A DNA stretch of 64,000 bases from Schistosoma haematobium (GCF_000699445.3 NC_067198.1:45136691-45200690); one strand, 5' to 3'. Counted from the stretch's first letter, positions 1-12,636 are shown. Notes: a model not told the origin generated them from the letters alone. A program made the numbers and translations.

Positions 1-319
1 TACAGTGAAATAAATTTGAAAACAGAAAAAATAAGGGACATGAAGAATTCACGCCAAAACATGCGACAGGAACAGAATTTCAATTTTGCAACGTTCAGAG
101 GTTCTGTGTTCTTCCAGTTCATATCTCCTTTTGTACGGTAAATATATTTCTTACTGTTGAGACCATTGAAAAAGCACTTTTATGTGTGCGTTATTTGCTT
201 AGATCGATCAACACTGATTTCTGTCACTTAGTCCTATTTTAAAGTAGCCAGGGTAAGAAAAGGAAAAGTAGTTGTGATGCGTTATGTGCTACTTATATTG
301 ATGTAAGTAGTATATGATG

Positions 320-575
320 TTAGTCGTAAACAGAAGGTCTGACAGCAGAGAGACAAGAGGATTGAACAGTAAAGAGTGGAAACAGGATGTAATTTGTATG
401 AAAAATACAAGAACAATGAAGTCTGAGTCATTATGAGACAATTGATGGACATTTTGCAAATTACGTATTTACTATTTGATTGTTAGATGTTATTAAAAGG
501 TCCTGTAATTTTGTGTCAAATACATTCGACTGTCCCCACTGGTGTTCTGTTTACTACAGTGATATTTAGATATCG
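320..575. repeat. Interspersed repeat, paralogue of 55035-55290
   Basis: Shares long blocks with 55035-55290 in the same order and orientation, for example GACAATTGATGGACATTTTG against GACAATTAATTGATATTTTG, and the stretch reading CAAATACATTCGACTGTC against CAAATACATTTGGTTGTC. Class unknown; no terminal structure seen. Confidence 0.5.
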
Positions 576-1219
576 AAGTTAGTCGTTATTAGTATCAGTT
601 TCAACTACATCATAGTGAGAAATAATGTACTGCGGGAGGGGAGTGGACGGAGCGAATGCAACCATTGTTGATTCGTGTGTTGATGAACCAATTTTGTTCA
701 CATTATCATCATACTAAATAGACTACTAAAATATACATATATTAGCAAGAATGACCGTAATATATTCGATAATCATAGGGATGGTAGTAATAACATTAGT
801 ATATATATAGTACATGTAAAGTATACTATGCATAAATACATAATGTAGTTAGTATTTAGAAGCTTTTAAAATTGATATGTCAATCATTTCATCAAATATT
901 TTTTTCTTAGACTGAATTATATTAGTTTAGTATTACTGAAACTGAGTGACATATTGTTAGTTACATGTTTTCAGTAACATATACAACTAAGGGAATTTGA
1001 TTAACTGTTTTAAGGAGACAATTATATAATATAGGTACTTGTTAAGACTATATTGGAGTCTGGTACTTTTGAGTCATTTGCACTTGAAACTACATACAAT
1101 GTTATAATTGAAGGCATAGAGAGTTCAAAGGCGATAAGTTAAATAAATTTTAATTATTGAATAAGGCTTAAGACTTCTTTTAAAGTTAATGCGTGTGAAT
1201 ATTTTCCTTAGTGTTTATG

Positions 1220-1345
1220 GCCTCGCAGGATCCGAACCCAGGGCCTTCAGTCTCGCGCGCAAACGTTTAGCCTACTGGACCACTGAGCCGGCATCCAATG
1301 GTGTTAATGTCTAATCTCAACCAATCTATGACACTGCGCCACAAT
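1220..1345 (-). repeat. Ribozyme repeat family 2, tRNA-like head only
   Basis: On the minus strand it reads a tRNA-like head, GCCGGCTCAGTGGTCC, then box-B-like GGGTTCGGATCC, preceded by the family's 5' extension. The ribozyme and tail are missing. Confidence 0.7.
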
Positions 1346-1462
1346 TTTCCATTGTAAGTAATGTTAGTAATTTAAACATATTCTATAACTGTGAGTTTTA
1401 AATATTACAGGTTGTAAGCAGTTGACAGGAATCAAATCAAATCAAATGACTTACGTACTATT

Positions 1463-2051
1463 CTTACTTACTTACGCCTGTTACTCCCAATCGAGCATAG
1501 GCCGACGACCACCATTCTACAACCAACTCTGTCCTCGACTTTCTTTTCTAGTCCCATCCAATTCTTGTTCATTTTTCTCATATCTGTCTCCATTTCTCGA
1601 CGTAATCTGTTCTTTGGTCTTCTTCTTTCCCTTTGACCTTGAAGATTCCATGTGAGGGCTTGTCTTGTGATGCAATTGGGTGGTTACCTCAGTATGTGTC
1701 CTATCCACTTCCAGCGCTTCTTCCTGATCTCTTCTTCCGCTGGGATCTGGTTTGTTCTTTCCCACAGTAGGTTGTTGCTAATAGTGTCCGGCCAACGGAT
1801 CTGAAGTATTTTGCGTAGACAACTGTTAATAAACACCTGTACTTTCTGGATGATGGCTTTCGTAGTTCTCCAGGTTTCCTTCCAATACAGTAGAACTGTC
1901 TTGACATTTGTATTGGAAATTCTGACCTTGGTATTGGTTAACAATTATTTTGAGTTCCAGATGTTCTGCAGTTGTAAATATGCTGTTCTTGCTTTGTCGA
2001 TCCGCGCCTTCACATCTGCATCAGATCCACCGTGTTCATCAATGATGCTGT
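1463..2051 (-). mobile_element. RTE-clade LINE, 3' fragment
   Basis: Minus-strand translation gives, with frame breaks, the C-terminal RTE reverse transcriptase region: [50 protein letters not shown] and WKWIGHILR. It ends at the RTE 3' tail, (TAAG)n on the minus strand (1463-1476). 5' truncated. Confidence 0.85.
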
Positions 2052-2541
2052 CACGTATTATTCTGCTAGAATCATCATTCTATCTCTCTTTAATTATAGA
2101 TAGCTCAAATAAGTATACCTACTCTAATACCATATTATCATTATTTTTTTTCTCAACTTAAGCAACTAGTTTACAAAATGATGTATAAGTTTTTCTTTAT
2201 TAAAGAAAAACAAAACAACAACTTATTTAACTTATCCATTTAACTCTTATTATTATTATCAAGATGATAGAAATTAGTTAAGTAGTTAGTTTCCAACATT
2301 AAATAACCATTCTTATTTACTAATTGAGTGAGTACAATAAGAGAGCTCTTAATAAGTTGATTCATTCGATTGTATAGTTTATTCAGTATTTGTAATTAAC
2401 TAGATAATAATAATAGTAAAATGTGTAGACGACTCATAGTATGATTTGAACTATTTATATGGAAAGATTAGAGTAGATCATTTAAGCATTATCACAAAAA
2501 GAAGACAAATGTTTCGATTATCTAGATACAAGTGTTAATTA

Positions 2542-2904
2542 ACAATTGTCTACACAAAATACTTCCGATCCGTTTGCCAGACACTATCAGCAACAATCTA
2601 TTGTGAGAGAGAACAAACCAGATTCCAGAGGAGGAAAAAATCTGGGAGAAGCACTGGAAGTGAATAGAACACATAATGAGGAAACCAGCCAACTACATCA
2701 CCAGCCCTCAAATAGAATCCTCAAGGTCAAAGGAGGAGAGGAAGACCGAAGAACACATTACGTCGAGAAATGGAGACAGACATGAGAAAAATGAACAAAA
2801 TTGGTTAGAACTAGAAAGAAAATTCTAGGATAGAGTTGGTTGTAGAATGCTGGTCGGCGGCCTATGCTTCAATGGGAGTAACAGGCGTAAGTAAATAAGT
2901 AAGT
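2542..2904 (+). mobile_element. RTE-clade LINE, 3' fragment
   Basis: Plus-strand RTE 3' end starting within the [13 protein letters not shown] region and ending in GGCGTAAGTAAATAAGTAAG. Several frameshifts. It faces the copy at 1463-2051 in opposite orientation, about 490 bp apart. Confidence 0.8.
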
Positions 2905-2929
2905 ATTCCTTTTGCATTGGGATTAGCAA

Positions 2930-3210
2930 TAGTGATGTGTAGTAGTGAGAGTGAAATATGATTGAACCTTGTGGGTGGACAAACAATCGCAGCTTTATAG
3001 ACTATTGAATTCATGATTCCCTTTTGTTATCATTGATTTCTAATCCAAGCTCACTGAGTGTGACTGCTTGTAATTGTGGGGAGTAATGTATTATCTAGTC
3101 TATATTCCAGTTCACTATTCTGGGTCGTGAATCCTGGATCTGATATAATGTGACTAGTTTCATTATTGTATTACCGCGTTATTGCAACATAGTAAGATAA
3201 ACTATTATAA
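2930..3210. repeat. Interspersed repeat, paralogue of 14050-14420
   Basis: Shares blocks in order with 14050-14420, including GAATTC-TTCCTATCATTG-like and CTCACTAAGTGTAATCTGCT-like stretches and TTTCATTATTGTATTACCG against TCGGTCGTATTACCG. Diverged; class unknown. Confidence 0.45.
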
Positions 3211-3810
3211 ACATCTGTTATATCAAATAGGATATGTACTTCTTTTGTAAATTGAGAACTTATATCAGCTGAATATCCTGACATCCGTAATTTACTAGTT
3301 ATCGCTTTGGATAACATTTCATTTCATAACAATTTCATGTACAGCTTTTTACCTATTCTTTAGTATTCAGTATCATTATGACACAGTTTAAGATTAAGTT
3401 CTGTGAAGTTTTCATCAGTTGAGGATGTACTAAATGTAAACAATGAATGAAAGCAGTCATTATGAGAATAAATTGAAATTGTGAATTATTGGATGGTTAG
3501 GTAGTATTGTTGTTGTGGAAAGATCGAATGATGATGATACCGAGGCTAATCTTGTGTGCGAGTTGTAAGTGAACATTGTTGAAAAGTTATCCATGATGGG
3601 AATTTACTTCAAATAATTCGTTGAATTCCTTGAATAAAAGTAAATGTCTTGTGAGCTCATTTGAAATAAACTGTCAGTGAATTAATCCTAATAAAGTGAC
3701 AACACTACAAGCTACTAACTGTAAGTGGAAAAATGACTTTATAAAAAAAATGGATCAGTCTTTTTTTAAACGAAAAGTGTATTAACGGTTAATAAGCATT
3801 GATTACTTAC

Positions 3811-3885
3811 CACTCATAATCACTTTGAGTGCATGGACAAAACTCCACTTGTACACGCGTTTCCATTTCATATTCATTTGCACAA
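3811..3885 (-). CDS. SORT1: Sortilin-like receptor, 10CC module exon (75 nt)
   Basis: It encodes CANEYEMETRVQVEFCPCTQ followed by SDYE, aligning with sortilin [28 protein letters not shown]. The C-x9-12-C-P-C-T spacing is typical of the 10CC-a part. The first base completes the Leu codon from the exon ending at 16466. The last two bases are TG, to be completed (probably Cys) by an exon to the left of the window. Acceptor CATTTTAG ends at 3886; donor GTAAGT is at 3810-3805. Too short to stand out as an ORF; accepted because sequence, phase and splice signals all agree. A degenerate ribozyme repeat ends only 80 bp upstream of the acceptor. Confidence 0.9.
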
Positions 3886-3964
3886 CTAAAATGAAACAAT
3901 GAAAAAGTTGGTGATGAAAAAAACGGTACACATAGAAAATAAGCAGTATAAGGTTGCGTGGATT

Positions 3965-4215
3965 GTTGAGTTTAGATCAATGTTGTGAACAGATCAATGT
4001 TAGACCACCATTGAGAACTTGAAAGCACTAGACAGCCGTTTCGTCGTGGCATGGGACTCCTTAATAGTGTGCATCCAAGATCCCGCACGCGGGACTCAAA
4101 TCCAGGGCTTTCGGTCTCACGAGCGAATACTTAACCTTTAGACCACTGAACGAACATCCAACGGTGTTAATGTATAACTTCAACCAATTGATGACATTGA
4201 GCAACCGTCCATACA
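3965..4215 (-). repeat. Ribozyme repeat family 2, degenerate copy
   Basis: Minus-strand head, ribozyme region and tail are all recognisable. The core CTGAGGA has become TTAAGGA, so the ribozyme should be dead. The head keeps CCCGCGTGCGGGATC-type box-B surroundings. Confidence 0.75.
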
Positions 4216-5071
4216 TTTTCGCTAAAAGTTGATCAATTCATCTTTTCGTATAGAAATTAGTTATTTAGGTATAAAAAAATAATTCATTGGAACACACTCC
4301 TGAATTTTACATTATAATAATGTAATATTCGGTGATTATAACAAACACTGTCAAAACAGTTGAAATTACAACACAAAAAAAGAGCGGATATTCTAAATCT
4401 GACATGAGGCATTTTGAATTTGCACAAGCTCTCATCATTATTACCATTATAGTCATTAAATAATGAGTTTGAATTATAACTTTAGCATATATATTACTAA
4501 AACTTCGCCTGGCAAACATTTGACGTAGATAGTAATTCCTGTTTCATGACAAGATTTTATCACTTTCATTTTAAGGTGTAATAAGTTACATTTAGAATTC
4601 AAATAGAACAGGTCACAATTAATAATGAGAATTTGATGTTATGTGCTTCTAGGTAATCGGAAGGAATAACTACACTGAAGTTGTTATCTAATTGGCATGA
4701 AGTATTTTAAAACATTGAAGCTATTTCATTGTTTATAAATGAAATATAATTAAAACGAATGCTTTGAATAATTCATAAATCATAAACGAATAAATTGATT
4801 GAGGTAGAATAATCAAGGTTTATGAAAGATTAAGTATTATGATAATGATAGCTGAGCTATCATCATATCAAACCATAATTTACAAATCACAATTGACACT
4901 ACTTATGAGTAATATCTAAAATATGACAACAAAAAATAGGCAATCTAATGAAGCCATATTTTATTGATAAATGAATTAAGTAGATTTCAGGAATTTTATT
5001 TGAACTTGAGAAGAAACTAAATGTTACAAGAAGATTTGAGCTATGAAGTACTCAAATGGTATCTTAAATAA

Positions 5072-5243
5072 TCGAGTCCCGTGGGGCGGGGTCATGGATG
5101 CGCACTGCTGAGGAGTCCCACAATAGGACGAAACGGCCGTCCAGTGTTTCAATGTTTTCCATGGTGGTCTAGCTTCAATTGATTTATGATATCAACTGTC
5201 GAAATTACTCCAATCTCCACAAAACCCCTCCTGATACTAATTC
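5072..5243 (+). repeat. Ribozyme repeat family 2, 3' half with intact hammerhead
   Basis: Begins inside the head (GAGTCCCGTGGGGCGGGGTC), carries a complete hammerhead at 5102-5147, and ends in the family tail CTCCACAAAACCCC-TCCTGATA. The 5' part of the head is missing. Confidence 0.85.
5102..5147 (+). ncRNA. Hammerhead ribozyme (family 2), intact
   Basis: Stem I is GCACTG (5102-5107) with CAGTGT (5142-5147). The core CTGAGGA is at 5108-5114. Stem II is GTCC/GGAC around a 7-nt loop (5115-5129). GAAA is at 5130-5133, and stem III is the self-complementary ACGGCCGT (5133-5140). C at 5141 is the cleavage base after GT. All conserved hammerhead positions are present. The near loop-free stem III is the form known from the Schistosoma SM-alpha ribozyme, which may act as a dimer. 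Confidence 0.85.
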
Positions 5244-5308
5244 AGTTATTATTCAGTGATTAATTTCATTTTTAACACATTGTAATTATGTGATGTACGA
5301 ATTAAAGT

Positions 5309-5852
5309 CATATCAATCTTTCACAGGTTGAAATCATGAGTCAGTTGAAGCTAGACCACCATTGAAAACCTGTAAGCACTGGACGGCCGTTTTGTCCTGG
5401 CATGGGACTCAGCAGCGCGCATCCACGACCCCGCACCACGCGGGGCTCGAACCCAGGACCTACTGGCTTCGCGCGCGAGCACTTAACTATTAGACCACTG
5501 AGCCGGGTTCCAACGGAGTTAATGTCTAACTTCAACCAATCCACGAAATTGCGCCACCGTACACCATTGTCTTTAGTGAGTTGTTATCTCACAACAGACC
5601 TGGTTGTACTCCACTGGTAACGGCTTCCCACTAGAACTCCAGGAGTATCTCTTGAAGTCAGTCACTAGTGAGCAGATGATTATTATCAGAAGGGGTTTTG
5701 TGGAGAGTTCCGTGGTGCGGGATCGTGGATGCGCACTGCTGAGGAGTCCCATACCAGGTTTTCAATGGTGGTCTAGCTTCAACTGACTCATGATTTCAAC
5801 CTGTGAAATTCCTAAAACTCTCCACAAAACCCATTCTGATCATATCAATCTT
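5309..5852 (+). mobile_element. Family 2 composite with inverted 5' arm, 12-bp target duplication
   Basis: CATATCAATCTT at 5309-5320 is repeated exactly at 5841-5852. Between them, 5321-5660 is a minus-strand copy (tail, damaged ribozyme, head, 5' extension), followed by a minus-strand piece of another unit's 3' end. Then 5695-5840 is plus-strand ribozyme remnant and complete tail ending AAAACCCATTCTGAT. The outer 53 bp on each side (5321-5372 and 5756-5808) are near-perfect inverted repeats. Both ribozyme copies are deleted in the core or stem II. Confidence 0.8.
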
Positions 5853-7226
5853 ATTGACTATTTCCCGGAAGTATTTAATTAAGATTTGTAGATGAGTAAA
5901 CGTAAAAATTGTCAATGTGTTACTTATTTTGTTGAAATTCATTACTGGTCTACTTATGATCTGTAAACAATACTCATAATCAATAGTTCTAGACGTTGGT
6001 TGTTAACATGGTGTAATACCAATCACAGCTACACAGTTCATACTCAATTTTTATTTTCTTCACGTTCGCCTAACTCTTAAATTAAGCATAATTATCAAAT
6101 TTTAATATCTATAAGATTTCTTTTTTATGGACTGCATTCTTTGTGTTAAGATCTACATGGTTTTCAATGTCTTTTGTCAACCTTTACTTCTCAATTTGTT
6201 AATTTACCATAGACTGTTCCAATTTGAGGTATTGATCATAACAGGCTTATACAGTTAATTTTCTGCAGACTTTGTATGACATGAAGATAAATTCTTTCAA
6301 AGACTGACAGATACACGGCACTAAAGAGTCAACTTTACATCATATGAAATTCTCCAGCAGGGAATACTGAATACCCTATTATTATAGAGAAGAACTTGAG
6401 ATAATTAAATGCCAGTGTGAGCTAAATACCGCTGTACTAATATTCAAACGAAATTCAATGATACTAGATTTTTAGTCAATATATTTGAAGCAACAATCAC
6501 TGAAACAACCAACAGTTTAAAACACTTTTTCGAATAGTAGAAATCGAAGTTTAAATTAATTACTACTACTAGGGAACACACACTATTCAAAGGTTAGTTA
6601 GTTAGATGAAAGCATTGAAAATTAAATTCCAGAGTAATAAGAGTTGGAGTACTAATAGTGGTAGTAAAAAAACACATTAAAGATAGACATTATAGTTCGA
6701 ATAGAAAGAATGAACTAACAGAATAAAATGTATAAGATAGTTATAATATTCATGATCTAAGAGAAAACAGAAGGAGAATGTATCTGCATCATTGTGACCA
6801 GTTATGAACCAAGTTACTGAACGCCTTCAATCATATGTCAAAATTAATGACAAGAATAAAAAAGCCCAGATAGACTGGATCAATCAACAAAATTTACATA
6901 TCATAATCTAGTCATGAAACTGTTGTTAACACAAAGTGAATAAAAGAGAATATTTTTAGCTTGAATAATAAAACATAAAACTATACATATGCTTTGTTTA
7001 TTCATTCAGTTAAGAACAATACACCAATGACTGACAATTCCTATTGGTATAAAATATATGGCCTGGGAATGAAAAATTTGCACGAAAAATATTAACCATT
7101 TTTATGTACAGCATAAATTTTTAAAAAAAACATCAATCCAGTGATCAACTAACTAGATGATAATGAACTGATGGTAATCTTTCGTCAATTGGATCATAGA
7201 TCGGTTAGTATAAATGCATCAGAGAG

Positions 7227-7695
7227 TCAGTCAGTCGGCTACAACGTAGGACCAGGCACATATATGCATCGGTCCAACTTGCCATACCACATTAGCACAA
7301 CAAGATGAACAACAAATTCATAGAAGTAGTTAATTCAATAGTGGTAATAGATAAAAGAAAGATTGCAATAATGATATAGTACAGGAGCCATGTCACCTAG
7401 AGTCTCCAACTATCGGTTACGATAGTCATGCGGACCCCAACCAAGTAGTCTGCATCTATCAACATAGCTCAGACTAGAAGTTAGTGACTTCAATGACTGA
7501 TACCACGTTTTGGTTTGGCCACTCCTAACTTTCTTCCAATCATCCCCAACACCGGTTATCATTGCGCGTCGTGGTAATCGGTGTTCAGGCATACGTAACA
7601 TGTGACCCAACCATCTCAGTCGATGAAGATGCACAACCTCATCAATTGATTAACCACCATTCCCTATTACCCTGAGTCTAACCTCAATGCATCAG
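7227..7695 (-). mobile_element. LINE-2 family (TGAC tail), 3' fragment
   Basis: Minus-strand translation includes LRWLGHMLRMPEHRLPRRAM, then VGDDWKKVR-GQTKTWYQSL and DRCRLLGWGP. This is the C-terminal end typical of a LINE ORF2. The 3' UTR ends in (TGAC)n on the minus strand, seen as GTCAGTCAGTC at 7227. Confidence 0.75.
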
Positions 7696-7889
7696 GGAGC
7701 AAATGAATAATTTAAGTAAAACAAAGCTATTTGTTATTGACAAGTTATAACAACTAAGTTAAGAAGAGAGTAAGTTATTCAGCATTTTTTTCTTGAAAAA
7801 ATATGTTAGTTCATTCTTCAAAGGATAACCGTGATGATATTTTATTTAATCATGTTTCTGTAATAACATTGGCTGCTGCCTAATAACTA

Positions 7890-8303
7890 TGTTTGAAGAG
7901 ATTACAAGATCACCGGAACGAAGGATCAGCGACACAAAGACAAAACAAGCAAAGCTATTCCGATTCGTCTCAACCATACTAACTACAGGCGGAACACCAG
8001 GTTAAAAATGAGGCAAAGGTATATTACACAAGCAAACAGAAGCACGAACAAAACAAGCATACAACTCAAGCGTATATATATATATATATATATAGCATAC
8101 AAAGGTCCTTGGGAAACGTCGCAAAATAGCGTATTAAAAGAGGCAACAAACCAATGACATTTAGGATCTTTCTACGCGGGAAATACGATCGGAAAGTAAA
8201 AATCGGAGCTTTTGGCGCGAAGACGTGAAATTCAAATTCGCAAAATAAAATTACAAAACAAGACGTTTACCAAATAATTTCTGAGGATCTGGCATCCCCA
8301 ACA
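7890..8303 (-). mobile_element. Candidate solo LTR (414 bp)
   Basis: On the minus strand the block begins TGTTGGGGATGCCAGATCC and ends CTTCAAACA, that is TG...CA ends with a short imperfect inverted terminal repeat. It is less A+T-rich than its flanks and holds a (TA)11 tract. Flanking 5-mers (AACTA and GTAAT) do not match, so no target duplication supports it. Confidence 0.4.
8073..8094. repeat. (TA)11 microsatellite
   Basis: Uninterrupted TA repeat inside the candidate LTR. Similar perfect TA runs occur at 31480-31501 and 47204-47229. Confidence 0.95.
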
Positions 8304-9281
8304 GTAATTGAGTATCATCGCTTGTAGTTTGTTAAATGTTTTTTGTGTTTAAAGTTCGTGCATATAACCATTAATAGAGTTATTCCTTTTTTGAAATTTT
8401 TGATTTCTATTTGGATTATAAGTTTATCTTGTAAGCGCCATCGCGTTTATATCTATTAGTGTGGAGACTAATGACGTTGAAATGTTGTTACTTGAGAGAC
8501 ACTCGGTCTACTTAAGCCCCTGTTAGTTGCACCGTTTTAAAAGAATTCTCAATTATTCATAAATAAAAACTACCGTGAGTAGACCAGTAACCCAAACACA
8601 ATACGCTAATCATTCATGTAAAGATTTAATAAACTGGTGGTATAATCACTGAAAACGGACAATCTATTCTAGCCCATTGATTCATATAGTCAATCAAAAT
8701 TAAAGGATACAAGTTAATGTAGTCATTACGCCCAAAATGACCATAATGAACTATTAAACTGATGAATAATAGAAAATAATTAAAGTCAGTGTAATTCTAG
8801 ATGCTAATTCTAGAATCTAACTTTATCTATGTATATGGATTCGAATACAATCCAATCATATTTTCTAACCGACCATAACTTTACGTTTATATATTTTATT
8901 CAGGGTACTGTAGTGTGCAGTAAAATAAACACTATTACTTCAAACTATACCATATAACCATCGTTTTGAAATGATGGAGATTTCTAGGTTAAGTGAATAA
9001 ATTTCGATTGCGCGATGTTCGCTGAGTTTAATAGTTTGAAAGTGGAATTTTCATTATCGCTTTAAATAAAATCGTCTGTGACTATTCCACTTATAAATAG
9101 GTATCTTTTAAAGAAGAAGACACTTTACAAGCGTTAGATCAATCCATGTACCTATATTAATTGTTGCTCTGGTTGTTAGGTACATCGAGCTCGTGACTTC
9201 CGAAGAATCTCAGCATCGTAATTCTTCTAAATGAAGACTCTTCAACTCAGAGCAGATTTTTAAATGGTTTAAATTACTTTT

Positions 9282-9395
9282 TCTGGTTAGCGTTTCTAAG
9301 TTAGGTTGTTTTCTATGGGATGGTATTGCTAACTCCATGCCCAACACTCTCTTTCTATCCGGGCTTGTGACTGACAGTAATTATAGAAGGACAAT
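9282..9395 (+). mobile_element. Orphan RTE-associated 5' module
   Basis: Contains CTGGTTAGCGTTTCTAAG, TTTTCTATGGGATGG and GGGCTTGTGACTGACAG. The same module, in the same order, precedes the RTE 3' ORF at 40047-40165 (minus) and 63029-63132 (plus). No RTE ORF follows it here. Confidence 0.55.
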
Positions 9396-10130
9396 AAGCG
9401 GACTCACTTAGCTACTGAAATTACAAACCCTCATTTATACATAAAAACCTAACCATAAATATTTAAACATTAGTTTTGTGAATAATAGAAATTTGAGAGG
9501 AACAAAATGTTTTTAGTATGATTAACGTCATCATCATTAATATTTTTATCAATAAGACAAGATACTTAATGACACAGGAGGAGATAATAAAAAGAGTAGG
9601 AAATTATTCCCCCTAGTAAATGAGTATATCTATATATATGGGTATGTATTGGTGTATAACAAAGAATGAGAAAGAGGAATGAAACGGAACAAACAAGGTT
9701 AATAATGAATATATAATCGATGAACTAAAAGTCTATTTTTTCGTCCAATACTTTAAAATTTGCTCAAGTGAATAAAAATAAAAAGATACTAAGATTCATT
9801 TCTGATTTAATAATGTGTATCATTCAACACTAATCCGATGGTTCGTCATGAGAATTAAACGAGCAGTCTCATAATAGGACGGAATGGTTGTCTAGTGCTG
9901 TTTAATTTTCTGCAGACAATTACTTATAATGAAACATCGTGAATCATCAAATAAGGCGATATTTTTCTGAATAACTCAATAAGTTTTACTTTATTGAAAT
10001 CATGAGTTGATCAATGTTAGACAACCATTAAAAGCTAATATGATCAGAAGAAAAGTTGAAATTCCATTAATTCACTCATTATCAGTTTTGTTCAACATTA
10101 TTTCCGTTTTTAATTCAATGTACTAATTAC

Positions 10131-11010
10131 TCAGTGTAGTATTTCTTTCTGTTTCCCAGAGTGATATTTTATTCTGTATAAATATGAACTATACTCAGCA
10201 TTTGATTTGTTATAACTGTAAGTATTTCTCATATGGATGTACGTATTCATATAGAAATGAATGTATTTTCGACTAGGGGCATCGTCATCATCGTTGTCGT
10301 GTTTTAGGGGTTAGTAAATCTCCCACTTATACCAGTTTTGTGCTCTTACTTTCGAGTTGAGGTTATTGCAGTGGTTCCCGACCGTTGTTGGTACCTTGAC
10401 GTGGTGGTCGGCTTGTCTATCGTGATGAAGCATCCAAGTTATACTGGCTGGAACAATCGTTCCTCAAGGTCTATCTATGCCAGATAGGTTATTTAAAGAG
10501 CGGTAAAACCAAAGGAAGCAAATCCAAGGTCTGAGGGCGAAGTCGTAATGCTGACTGTGCAGGTGTGACGGCAGTAAGATATTTCTTTCAGACAACCAGC
10601 ATAACAGCGATGCTACCTTCCCACAAGGAGGGATGAGGTTAGAAAAGGTCGACCCTAAAAATGAACAACTCGCCTTATCCCACCGACTTCCGTCTCCGGC
10701 GTTAACGTCTCAACAAGTACGGAGCTAACACGAAAATTACTCACAAATAGGCCGTGTGTGACCGACCTCAAGCAGTTGTCCCTTGGGCACTGTGGTCACG
10801 CTCTCAGGTCACTAAGACCACCTCTAATCCAATTTCCTTTTCAGGTACCTCCAGAAGAACCTTTCCATGGTGTGGGCAACCCGGAGAGAGACAACCGCCC
10901 TCCTACCTCTAACAGCACTCAAGATCGTTGTATTCATAATCAACCTCACTTTACAAGTATAAGTGATAATTAACGATTCTTACATAACAATCAGCGATGA
11001 TCAGATATAA
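10131..11010 (+). repeat. Interspersed repeat carrying a GC-element insertion
   Basis: 10131-10384 and 10946-11010 match 59586-59990 in order (ATTCAGTGTAGTATTT, TTTTCGACTAG, CACAAGTATAAGTGATAA-type blocks). The 59-kb copy lacks the block 10385-10945, so it serves as an empty-site paralogue. Confidence 0.55.
10385..10945 (+). mobile_element. GC-element (unknown class), copy 1
   Basis: Starts CCCGACCGTTGTTGGTACC, the same 5' end as the copy at 57984. Includes GGAGGGATGAGGTTAGAAAAG and CCGACTTCCGTCTCCGGCG. Clearly GC-richer than its surroundings. No conserved protein domain recognised. It could be the 5' region of a LINE or an independent non-autonomous element. Confidence 0.65.
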
Positions 11011-11549
11011 CAAGTAGTATTCAAACCATAAAGACATATCAAAAGCCTATCAACAATAGATGGTTATTTCATTCTAGCATAAGACTCATCACTATTGCTC
11101 ATTTGACAAACTTGTAAAGATGATTTTATACGATATATGTAACAATGAATTAATTACCTAATAATTCTAACATAATAAAAACAAAAGTTCTACATTATGT
11201 TATAAAGTGAATGCCAATAACTTATAACTTTTAACCATCTATATATATGTATATAGGTTCTCATGAAATGTTACCAATCGTTCATTTATGCCATAATTTA
11301 TAAATGGTTTCATTGAATTATTAGTGAATATGTAAGTGATATATATATATATCTATCTATATATATGTACAAATATGGATATGTATGTCAATTTTAAGAA
11401 TTATGGCCAATTAAAATTCTAAAAAAAAAGAACTTAATGTAGTTAAAATTGTTTAATTATTATACATAATATATGTAATATAATTTACATAATAAATAAA
11501 AGTACTTTAATAGACAGATAATATTAATTCTAATAATTAGTGTTTAGTA

Positions 11550-11765
11550 TCAGAAGGGGTTTTGTGTGGACATTATAGTTAATTGAAGTTAAACCACGAT
11601 GGAAAATATGGAAGTACTGGAAGGCCGTTTTGTCTCTGTTATAGGACTCTTCAACAATGCAAATCCATGATCCCGCCTCGTGAGATTCGAACCCAAGATC
11701 TATCAATGTAGCTTCAATGGACTTATGATTAGAACTATTAAAATTGTTTAGGTGAAAGGGGTTTT
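11550..11765 (-). repeat. Ribozyme repeat family 2, degenerate composite
   Basis: Minus-strand tail, ribozyme remnant and partial head (GGTTCGAATC-type box B at about 11690), joined near 11705 to an inverted plus-strand tail piece (GCTTCAATGGACTTATGAT). Same head-to-tail-inverted layout as 32945-33155. Confidence 0.65.
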
Positions 11766-11859
11766 GTACAGACTGGTTAAATTTGTAAGTCACATTTATT
11801 AGAGATTGTATTTCTGTTGGAACATCATTGAGAATTAGAAAGCATTGGAAATCTTTTTT

Positions 11860-12395
11860 ATTCTTCTACGTTTGTCGTCAGAATTTCAAGTTACGGCTTG
11901 TCTTTTGATGAACTTCAATGATTTCCATAATGTGTGTACTATCCACTCCCAACGTCCTTCCTCAATTTCCTTCATAGATGGAAGCTCGTTTGTTCTATGT
12001 CACAGTAAGTCTTTGCAGGTGTTGTCTGGCCAACGAATCTGTTATCTATTGTATTCCGTGATACCCATCTGATGTAGAGGCTTTCATAAATTAGTCAACC
12101 ATCAGAAGAAAGGAAAAGGGAGAGAGTAACCAGTTTCATTTGACATCCATATATCTTCACTAGGGATACATTTGTCAAATGCCCTCCATCAATAACTTTT
12201 CAGTGTAGATCATCATATGAACTTCTTATCATGTTGATGATCTTTTCAGAAACACCACAATGTCGGTTTTATACGGTCATACTATCCATGCTGTCAAATG
12301 TTTTCTCATAATCAAGGAAGTTGATATATAGTGACAAGTTCCATTGAATTGAATGTTCAACGATGGTCCGTCGTGTCATCATTTGGTTTGTGCAC
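11860..12395 (-). mobile_element. RTE-clade LINE remnant with internal deletion
   Basis: 12110-12395 on the minus strand encodes an RT palm segment (INFLDYEKTFDS, then SEKIINMIRSSYDDL and GCLLSP-like residues, with frame breaks). 11860-12072 encodes the far C-terminal region ([25 protein letters not shown]). The region between these two parts of the ORF is missing, so the copy is internally deleted and old. Confidence 0.7.
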
Positions 12396-12636
12396 GTTCG
12401 ATTTCAAAATCGGGTGTCCACCGACATATTTATTTGGCAAAGATTGTTACAATTCCAGTTACTAATTATTTCAATGTTTTATTTTATTGTATATGGTGAA
12501 TTTCTCTTATGTTTTTACTCAGTTATGATATTTGTTCATTGTGTAATTTTATCTTAATTTATAATTATTTAAATCTAACTATTAATTATTGCAAGGAAAA
12601 TTTGGTTATTCTACCCAATCACAAGTCAAGGCTCAA

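Larger units (their letters stand above)
1..3810 (-). other. Sortilin intron (partial, downstream of the 75-nt exon)
   Basis: Intronic in the sortilin gene. Positions 4-52 resemble LINE-2 sequence seen at 26010-26060. Stretches 576-1219, 2052-2541 and 3211-3804 are A+T-rich and show no exon, RNA gene or repeat I can name. No further sortilin exon was found here, so the next one must lie beyond the left edge. Confidence 0.6.
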
